Source: Phaffia rhodozyma
Lineage: Eukaryota > Basidiomycota > Tremellomycetes > Cystofilobasidiales > Mrakiaceae
DNA length: 64,000 bases
Assembly (NCBI GenBank): GCA_014706385.1
Contig: JACGZH010000006.1
Location: 682,001-746,000, forward strand
Direction: 5' to 3'
Both the position numbers and the translations under genes were made by a program. Of this stretch, positions 56,563 to 64,000 are shown piece after piece (position 1 is the first letter of the stretch; each line of letters starts with the position of its first letter). The notes below the pieces were generated by a model that did not search any database, was not told the origin of the DNA, and saw only the letters and a program-made list of their open reading frames with translations.

Positions 56563-58790
56563 TTAAGAGCGGGGAACATTGAGCTTAGCGGCCAGCTCAG
56601 CTTCAGTCTCTGAAGCCTTCGCAGCAATGACATCAGGATCCGTCTCGCTTTCGGACCGCATGACAATCTTGGTGTCTTCGACGACGTTATGGGTGTCGCC
56701 AAGGTAGTAGTTTTGGGTGCAGATACCAAAGAGGAGCGAGACCATCGATGTGATCAAAGCGGCGAGATAGAGGGGTCGGATGGCCTCGTTGTAAGCTGAA
56801 CAGACGAATAATGAATGAGAAAGACCATCAGCAAGTAAGTCCTTTCTCCTTCTTCTCTCTTACAACCACGCAATAGATTCTTTATAGACTTACCCTCGAT
56901 GATCAACTCTCGGGGCTCGGCAGTCCGGGCAACAAGGATGGAACCGAATATCTCAGCAATCTCTGTCTGGTTGTAGACATCGCCAACGTACTTTGTCAAG
57001 GCCTCGGGAACCCTTCGGTTCCAAACCGAAGCAGAGATTGCAGAGCCGATGGCACCACCGATAGAGGTCCAGAGGGACAGAATCGCCATGGCAAGCGCAA
57101 GGTCATCGTGGGGCACGGAAGCTTGCGAGGCAACCTGAGAGGAAATCACAGAGATACCTCCACCGAGAGAGATGAACACTCGGGAGGTGACCACGACGGC
57201 ATTCGTCATACCACCCGCGACAAGGTAGTAGTTAAGACCCATACCGATGATACGGAAACAGAGGCCAGAGATCTGGAGATACTTGAATCGATGGGTGTAC
57301 CGCTGGATCAAACCGGCAGGCACGGAGAACAGACAGAGGCCGACGGTTAGGATGTTAAGAATGTACGTGTAATCCGTGGCACTGTAGTCGAACACGATGT
57401 AGAGCCATGAAGACCAGTAGGCATCGGAAAGATAACCAGAGAAGTAGTACATAAAGTCGATACCAACAGCACAGATGAAGGTTCGGTTAAAGATCCGGAG
57501 CGGCATGATGGGATGCGAAGCAAACTTCCACTCCCAGATGAGGGTAGCGATGAAGAGGACGCCACCGACGACCAAGAGGGCAATCAATGAGGCGTTCTTG
57601 TAACCTCCAACAACGGTGGTGCTGAGGGTGAAAGGAGTAAGGATACAGCCGAAAGCGAAGCCAAGCAACAAGAGACCGACTGCATCGATCTTTCGGAGGT
57701 AGTCGATGAATACAGCAGTGTGGGACTTTCGGGGCTGGATCGTCCGAGAGAGGACTCTGTCTCGGGCATAGGTGGAAGAAGCAAGAGAGAGAGAGCCGAC
57801 CTTCTTGGCTCGCCAACCGGCCCAGAAGAGGGTGGCGAGAGCAGGGGCAATGGCGCAGGGGACCATGATACAGAACATACCGTATCCCCATCGCCATCCG
57901 TTGACTGAGTATGCATTGATCGAGTCGGCAATATTACCGGCGACGAAACAAAAGGGAATGTAGGGAAGAGAGTAAAGACCAGTGACCAATCCTCGCCACT
58001 GGAGCGAGGTGATATCAGCGAGCAAGATGCCGGTCACAAAGTCGATACCGGTGTTTCCGAGGGTGTAGATGACTTCTCCGCCGGCGACAGTGCTGACGTT
58101 CTTAGATGCGGCAACGACTGCATAACCGATGGCGTAGAACAAAACGGAGAAAGCGAGGGCCCAAGGTCGGGAGAATAAATCGGCAAGCTTAGCGATGAAC
58201 GGCTTGGCCACACCGGCCATGATGGCGGTGATGACGGTAATCGTGCCGAGAATGGTATGTTCGCCGTATGAAGATGTAGCAAATGGGGTGTCTATAGGAA
58301 TGAGGTGCGATTGAGGAAGCAGCGTAAAAATCGCTAGACATGTTTGAGTGGGTTTCGGAAACAAAAAGTACCAAACTTACAGTAGTAAGTGGTCATACTG
58401 CTCAGGCAAAACACGATGGAGACAAGAGCAATGGACCTGATGACAATCAAAGAAGAGCTTTCAGTACAGATTCTGGTATTCTATCTTTTTCTATCCGCCT
58501 TCCGAGTAGATCATTGGTCAACTCACCCCCAGAGAACAAGAAGCTTTGGTCCCCTTCCGAACACCATATACAGAGCCTCAATCTTGGCAACACCAGGAGC
58601 CTTGTCCTGTTCAAGCTCGAAGGTGTTCTCCGCCGTCTGACCTGGGCCTAGATAATTCTTCTGGTCGAGCGAAGGGTTCTCCGAGTCGAGAGGAACGCTC
58701 TTTGCCTCTTTGGTATCAAAGTCGGTATCCGCGCGGTCGAAGCCCGGTCGTTGAACGACAGGCGCTCCGAGTGAGATTGGTGAAGACATA
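56563..58790 (-). CDS. Siderophore-iron transporter (MFS, ARN/SIT family)
   Basis: The cytosolic N-terminus is long (MSSPISLGAPVVQRPGFDRA to about residue 75). Then follow many membrane spans, consistent with the 14 of SIT-type MFS transporters. Recognisable text includes YGEHTILGTITVITAIMAGV AKPFIAKLADLFSRP (split here), the signature LADxxSRP loop of siderophore transporters, GGEVIYTLGNTGIDFVTGIL, LPYIPFCFVAGNIADSI and RWGYGMFCIMVPC. Later come FASHPIMPLRIFNRTFI, YFSGYLSDAYWSSWLYIVFD and VASQASVPHDDLALAMAILS. The last exon starts AYNEAIRPLYLAALITSMVS and ends with a cytosolic tail. The protein would import ferric siderophores with proton symport. Upstream are three ATCAGATAR sites. It is divergent from the PaiB-like gene. 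The substrate siderophore cannot be told. Confidence 0.9.
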
Positions 58791-58956
58791 AGAGGATATT
58801 GTGTGCTATAACCTTCCTTTTTTTTATTCTTCCTCCCTAATGGAATGGATGGTGAAGGCAAGCAAAGACGGAGCAAGGAAGAAAGAAGAAAGAGGGGAAG
58901 AAAGATAGATCCAGAGAGATGCCTCTGTTCAAATAGACTAAACTTCGTCCTGCAGT

Positions 58957-58965
58957 TTATCTGAT
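58957..58965 (-). promoter_or_regulatory. ATCAGATAA, iron-regulatory GATA site
   Basis: The minus strand reads ATCAGATAA, an exact match to the ATCWGATAA consensus bound by fungal iron-sensing GATA repressors (Urbs1/SreA/Cir1 type). It lies 167 bases upstream of the siderophore transporter start. Function is inferred from the match and the target gene. Confidence 0.65.
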
Positions 58966-59395
58966 ACTCTGTTTCAACCGGCCCCAAATTTGAATCTGAT
59001 TGAGAAAAATCGTGAAAGATGAATGAGAAATGCTCAGACTTCTTCTTCGGTTAGCCAATCAGATGAGCCTGACGGGGTTTTTACAATCCCCAAATACTCC
59101 CGAGCGACTTCGCCGGGGTTATAAACTCTATTCACATCTGAGCTCGAAGGCGAAAGAAGAGAAATAAGATGGTGATGAGTAGAAAATGAAGAAAGGAAAG
59201 GATAGGGAAAAAAGAAGAGAATGGGAAATAAAAATTAAAAAAAAAGAAGAGAAGGAGAAGCGATCCGACCCATGCTGAAGCTTGTTTAGTGAAGACTGAG
59301 CGCCAGAACAAAGCTCAACGAATTCTCATCCTATAGAAATTCACGACAGAAAGACGGCGGAACGACTGTAGTAGGGAGGCATGTCTATGTGAGTT

Positions 59396-59429
59396 CTATC
59401 TGATAGTCAGATCACTTGCTCTATCTGAT
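59396..59429 (-). promoter_or_regulatory. Two ATCAGATAG sites, 25 bases apart
   Basis: CTATCTGAT occurs at 59396-59404 and again at 59421-59429, each the reverse complement of ATCAGATAG. Paired GATA sites are typical of iron-repressed promoters in fungi. They lie about 400 bases upstream of the PaiB-like gene and 600 from the transporter. Confidence 0.5.
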
Positions 59430-59825
59430 TAACTCAAGAAAAGGAGAAGAGTGAACGAAAGAAGCAGGAGAGGAACAGGAATGTCAACTGGGATGATAAC
59501 TTAATCAGATTACATCGCTATCAGTCAGTGGCTTTGTCAGTTCGTTGCAGGTTCAAGAACCATATGTTCTATAACGGTCAGGAGACATTCTTGAAGGCAG
59601 CCAGCATATACAGTCAAGTAGAAAGAAACGAACAAGTCTCTTGTCATTGATCTGAGGATGTCTCCAACCCAAGGGATGACAACGAGGCAATCAGAAATCT
59701 GGGAAACACCAGATCGAATATGACTCGGGTGAGGATTGGGAATAAAGAAAAAATGCCAGTAAAGTTCGAGACACATAGCTCAGCTTGAGACGCAGAAACC
59801 ACGACAGCATCATTCTTGACCCAGC

Positions 59826-60575
59826 ATGGTTTACATCAGACAAGAACACGCCGAGCGTTCCATTCCAGTCCTTCATCGATTTATTCGAGAAAACCCTTTG
59901 GGTCAGTTCACAACTTCGATCGAAAATTCCGAACATGCAAAGCTCCAGACGACCCATATTCCGTTCGTCCTGAACGATTCGTCTTCAGAGAAGGGCATCC
60001 TCAGAGCTCATATCGCCAGAGCTAATCCTCAGGCCAAGTCAATCATTCACAATCTCAAACAATCTGGGTCCGACTTTCTGGGGGATGAGGTGTTGATCAT
60101 ATTCAACTCGCCCGTTCAGTCCTATGTGACACCAAAGTTTTACGTCGAAACAAAGCCGAGTACCGGTAAGGTAGTTCCCACTTGGAACTACTCGACCGTA
60201 CAAGTTTATGGCAGAGTCCGGGTCTACTACCAAAACGATCCGACTACCTCTTCTTTCTTACAAAAACAGGTCAGCGACCTATCCGAGCTCAATGAGCAGG
60301 CCTCTCTCAGGAAACGAGGGAAAGAAGACGAATCAACCTGGAAGTTGACAGACGCGCCAGAACGATATGTCGAGATCCTCAAAAGGGCCATCATCGGTCT
60401 CGAGATTCAAATCGATCGGATCGAAGGTCGTTTCAAGATGAGTCAAGAAGACTCCGATGGCGACTGGCAAGGTGTTGTCGATGGTTTCAAAAGTATGAAT
60501 TCTGAAGAGGGCAACAAGATGGCAGAGATGATCGAAAGCAGGGGCCAAGCCAGATGTGTAAAAGGCGGCCTGTGA
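59826..60575 (+). CDS. PaiB-like FMN-binding protein (intronless)
   Basis: This is a complete 249-codon single exon. It opens MVYIRQEHAERSIPVLHRFI, then RENPLGQFTTS, TTHIPFVLNDSSSEKGILRA HIARANPQ (split here), DEVLIIFNSPVQSYVTPKFY, TGKVVPTWNYSTVQVYGRVR VYY (split here), WKLTDAPERYVEILKRAIIG, LEIQIDRIEGRFKMSQ and VVDGF. KVVPTWNY and the LEGKxKxSQ-type block are hallmarks of the PaiB family, an FMN-binding split-barrel protein first named as a Bacillus regulator and also found in fungi. The molecular role in fungi is not known. All other long genes here have introns, so lack of any points to a later origin or to selection for a simple gene. The divergent siderophore transporter and shared GATA sites suggest iron-linked expression, which is inference. 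Confidence 0.88.
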   Translation: MVYIRQEHAERSIPVLHRFIRENPLGQFTTSIENSEHAKLQTTHIPFVLNDSSSEKGILRAHIARANPQAKSIIHNLKQSGSDFLGDEVLIIFNSPVQSYVTPKFYVETKPSTGKVVPTWNYSTVQVYGRVRVYYQNDPTTSSFLQKQVSDLSELNEQASLRKRGKEDESTWKLTDAPERYVEILKRAIIGLEIQIDRIEGRFKMSQEDSDGDWQGVVDGFKSMNSEEGNKMAEMIESRGQARCVKGGL

Positions 60576-61144
60576 TAGATCAGTTTCCGGCGTGGTGAGT
60601 ACGTTCAACCTGTCTTTTTGCCTGATTCTCTCGCTCAAGTGTTTATCACCTTTTCTTCCTTCCTTCCTCTCTTTGATGTTCTTCATAAGAATGATTTCCT
60701 CACTTTCTCTCCCCTCTCCCCCTTCTACAGTGAAAGTCCATAGATGGACAAAGACTCGATCTAGAGGTGTAGAAGAAATAAGGATCACGATACACCTTAG
60801 ATATAGATACATTCTAGAAATGATGTTCAGTTGCTTCGACCAAACGGCTGAAATACCGCATGCATACATCAGACATGAACAAGATAGAATTTTACAGTTC
60901 GTTCAGAGCCAGTGTCATCGTACTCAGAAAGTGTGGCTAGATCATAGAGATAAACGATCTACACGGATAGCATGTGAGTAAGAGTAAGAAAAAACGTACG
61001 AAACGACCAGTCTGATACAACAACTCGAGAAAAGGGAAAGAGAGGGAGAAGAAACTAATGATCCTGAATTATCAACGACAGGATACATCCGAAAGAGGGG
61101 ATGTGCAGAAGAGAAGAAGGGCATAGAGTTCGTATGTAGCCCAT
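60576..61144. other. Intergenic, convergent 3' ends
   Basis: A CT-rich stretch at 60610-60725 follows the PaiB-like stop. Frames on both strands overlap and lack domains. No gene is called. Confidence 0.4.
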
Positions 61145-63623
61145 CTAGAGCTTACTCTCCCTCGTGCCCTTCTCACTATCCTCCTTCTTGGCCTTCTCGA
61201 CAAACGCAGTCGAGACGTGTCTTCTTTGGATCTTTCCGGTAGCCGTCCTGGATAAAGAAGATTAGGTTTCCAACACACGATTTAGTAATCACAATCATTG
61301 GAAGCAGTCGAAAGCGAAGGAGGGAAAAAGAGCGAGTGGCCGTACTTGGGGATGCTCTTTACAATGAAAACTCGTTCTGGGATCTTGTATTTTGCGATCT
61401 TAGGTCCAAGATCCTTTTGGATCTGCGGAACACTCAACTTGGCGCCCGACTTCGGGACCACAGCTAAAACGAACAGTCGATCAGCAACTGTGACGGACAA
61501 TCCGAATTTGGGATCGATATGAGGAACAGAATTCACCAGCCCAGACAATCTCTCCGTATTTCTCGTTGGGAACTCCGAAACAAACGGCCTCGCCAACGCC
61601 TTCAAGAGAGAGGATCGCCGAGTCAATCTCTAGCGGAGAGATCTTCTCACCTCCTCGGTTGATCAATCTGTCATACCATAAGAAGCAAACATGACGTATA
61701 AGTTTACCAGCTTTTAGGTATCGAGAGAAAAAGGGGTTTCTCCACGTACTCCTTGAGTCGACCGGTGAGCGACAAGTATCCATCCTTGTCCAACTTTCCT
61801 TGGTCTCCCGTTCTATTGGATAGAAAAAGAAAACACTCGATTCAGTCTATGTTTCACCGATCAGACAGAGGAAGACAAACGATCGAGAGCTTTACCGGAA
61901 CCAGCCATCAGCGAAGAAGTTTTCCCTGTTGGCCTTAGGATTGTTCACGTATCCGTTGGTCACATTCTTTCCTCTCTATAAATATGCATAGATGGAGCGA
62001 GAGGCAAATTAGCACGTTGAGCTATCTGAAATGCGTTGGTCCTGAGCGCACGGAGGAAGGGAAACTGAGATAGACGTACAATGCAGACCTCGCCGACCTC
62101 TCCAGTCTTAACCTCCTTCCCATCATCCAACCGGATGGTCACCTCGACACCCTGTCCCCTTCCAACACATCCAGGTCTCCTCTGTCCATCTTCGGGCAGA
62201 GGGTTACTTGTCATCTGATGAGCAGCCTCAGTCATCGCATACGCCTCCAGCACCGGTGCTTTGAATGTCTTTTCCAGATTGTGGAACACCGTGGGTGAGA
62301 GCGAGCTCGAGCATGACCGAATGAATCGGATGTTCGGGATTGGCGAAGGCAAAGGTGCAGACAGGAGAATAGAATGAATAGTCGGCACCGCGGTATACCA
62401 CGAGCACTTTTCCTTTGTAAAGTCTGGCCAGAACGTAGTGGGTGAAAATCGAGCGGGGATGACAACACCACCTCCAGAGTACAAAGCGGACAAGAGACCA
62501 CACATCAGTCCGTGAACATGGAAGAGCGGCATGACGAGGTAGCCAGTGTCCGAGGGAGAAAGCTTGTAGGTTCGAATGATATTTCGAACGGTAGTCAACA
62601 AGTTTAGATGGGTCAAGGGGACCGCTAAAAGATCCGAAAGGGTTCCAATGATGGACAATCAGTAAACCGCTCTCGATCGGCAAATGGCGCAGGTCTATAC
62701 ACTTACCCTTGGGCTTTCCCGTAGTACCACTGGTGTGTCTATATTTGCGAATAGATAAGGTGATCACATAAAGAATGTAAACCAGTTAGACTTAGACTCA
62801 TGAAACCTTTAAGATATAAAAGGCTTACAAGACCAGAGCGACATCGTCTTCCTGAGCCTCCTTTGAGTTCCCATCAACCTGAGCAAACAGCTTTGCCTGC
62901 CCGGCCGACTCTTTCTGGGCTTTGTAAGACTCAAAGATGATTTTAAGCTTGGGAGAGCAAGTCTTTTCGGCCAGTTTGAGTACTGCAACCTTGACATGAA
63001 GCTTTTTGGCGGCGGAGAGCGCTTGTTCGGCTCCCTGATGATGTAGATAGAACGTTCAGAAATAGTTAAAGAGAAGAAGAAGAAGGTATTGAGAATCGTC
63101 CGTGATTCTAAAAGACAAAAGGGAGGAACCTGAGTGAAAATTCGAAGCCCACCTTTCGGTCAGTCTCATTAAGAGACTCCAGAACAGGAAGGATAAGAAT
63201 TGAAGTCTGAGTATCTTGGAGATAAAACTCGACCTCCGCTTGAGTGTAATGAGGATTCAGTGGAGCGGATACAGCTCTGAATATACGCGAAGATGGATCG
63301 TACAAGAGAGTTCCAAGATGGTCATTGTCAGCTTATGCTCGATTGCAAGGAGAATTAATAGGAAGACTGAACAAAACAAACTCTTACCTGATACCACCTG
63401 TGGCCAAAAAGGCAAGGACAAACCCGAGTCCGTTCGTCAAGCACAAACTAACGACATCTCCTTTTTTGATCCCGAGAGAGCCTAATTGGGATCCAAATTC
63501 TTCGACAAGAATCTGTAACCTAGAGTGCGAAATATGGACATCATGCTGGGGGATGGTGATGGCTCTACGCGGCTTGAGTGTGCCCGAGGTAGGAAAGATG
63601 TGGGACAGCGTTGAGGGAGCCAT
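61145..63623 (-). CDS. PCS60: Peroxisomal AMP-binding acyl-CoA synthetase, PCS60 / oxalyl-CoA synthetase type
   Basis: The start MAPSTLSHIFPTSG leads to a compact adenylate-forming enzyme. Motifs in order: LGIKKGDVVSLCLTNGLGFV, VSAPLNPHYTQAEVEFYLQD, the P-loop VALVLHTSGTTGKPKG, VMPLFHVHGLMCGLLSALYS, AYAMTEAAHQMTSNPLP, ENFFADGWFRTGDQGKLD, LTGRLKELINRGGEKISPLE and the catalytic-Lys block IPKTATGKIQRR. It ends TRESKL, an exact PTS1 peroxisomal signal. PCS60 of budding yeast and plant AAE3 activate oxalate to oxalyl-CoA for its breakdown, so oxalate or a short acid is the likely substrate. This is family knowledge, not visible in the binding pocket here. Many introns interrupt the gene, and exon joins follow the motifs. 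Confidence 0.9.
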
Positions 63624-64000
63624 GGTTGAGAAGAACGGATGGATGGTTGTGTGATAGGACAAGAAGAAAAAGAAGGAAATGACGAGATCTTGAGAAATCA
63701 ATGATCCGTCGGTGTCGGCCGCGGGCCGGTCAAGTCCGGTCGTCAGGAACGTGACATGAGTGTTACAGCCCTGTAACCTTCAACTGTTTCGTCTCTTTAG
63801 CACATCCTCCATTTCTTCTGCTCTTACAAAGGCATTGACCCGCAAAGTATATGAGTCTTCCAGTGCAGATACTTCTGGCACCTTCTATGCATTATCTTCT
63901 TATGCATTATCGTTGGAGCTTGAGGATGATATATAACATGGGTTGGCTTTGTAATGATCCCTGCATCGTCTTCTAGGTCGCACACCATTACAGCAAGAGT
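63624..64000. promoter_or_regulatory. Upstream region of PCS60
   Basis: The PCS60 start is at 63623, so this is its promoter side. A direct repeat TATGCATTATC occurs at about 63887 and 63900. No gene is seen before the window ends. Confidence 0.4.

Noticed and set aside
60592..60981. Plus-strand frame downstream of the PaiB-like gene
   Set aside because: It overlaps a CT-rich 3' region and a minus-strand frame and shows no family motif.
1..64000. tRNA, rRNA or CRISPR array
   Set aside because: No cloverleaf with matching A and B boxes, no rRNA-like text and no regularly spaced direct repeats were recognised by eye; a tRNAscan-SE and Infernal run would settle this.

Overview
The window is nuclear DNA from a fungus, most likely a basidiomycete yeast (Tremellomycetes-like). 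Genes are dense, lie on both strands, and are cut by many short introns of about 50-110 bases. Fungal hallmarks include mitochondrial ARG7 and HER2, a PTS1 ending in SKL, a KDEL-type ER signal, a GPI-type secreted protein and a siderophore transporter. The species cannot be fixed from sequence reading alone. No rRNA, tRNA, CRISPR or autonomous transposon was recognised. Exon joins were worked out by eye from reading frame, splice sites and family motifs, so start and stop positions are firmer than some internal joins.

Layout. 1-443: 3' end of an acyl-CoA dehydrogenase gene. 749-8472: divergent pair of a WRAP73-type spindle-pole WD40 protein and a long arrestin-like adaptor; their shared promoter holds five ACGCGT boxes. 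8705-13900: a small unknown gene, RAD18, and a GT25-type glycosyltransferase. 14971-22017: an F-box/LRR-like protein, a basic Ser-rich protein and a Pro/Ser-rich protein with an EH-like start. 22691-31286: a secreted GH23-like lysozyme, mitochondrial HER2, the CobW zinc chaperone ZNG1 and a membrane-anchored Lys-rich protein. 31286-39097: ARG7, a large KDEL-ended ER protein and a GPI-type surface protein. 39361-50167: ARP3, a CPSF6-like RNA-binding protein, dynein intermediate chain and tRNA-splicing endonuclease SEN2. 50870-63623: a GH47 mannosidase, a small single-pass membrane protein, a siderophore transporter, an intronless PaiB-like FMN-binding protein and a PCS60-type acyl-CoA synthetase.

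Most genes are unrelated housekeeping genes; no single pathway ties the window together. The best functional grouping is the divergent pair at 56563-60575. A siderophore transporter and a bacterial-type PaiB flavoprotein share a 1-kb promoter that carries three ATCAGATAR sites of the kind used by iron-sensing GATA repressors. Other signals that genes do not explain are a family of dispersed repeats (three diverged copies plus one recent 0.3-kb duplication), a perfect 23-bp inverted repeat at 54901-54952, ACGCGT clusters upstream of WRAP73 and RAD18, and three probable GC-AG introns.
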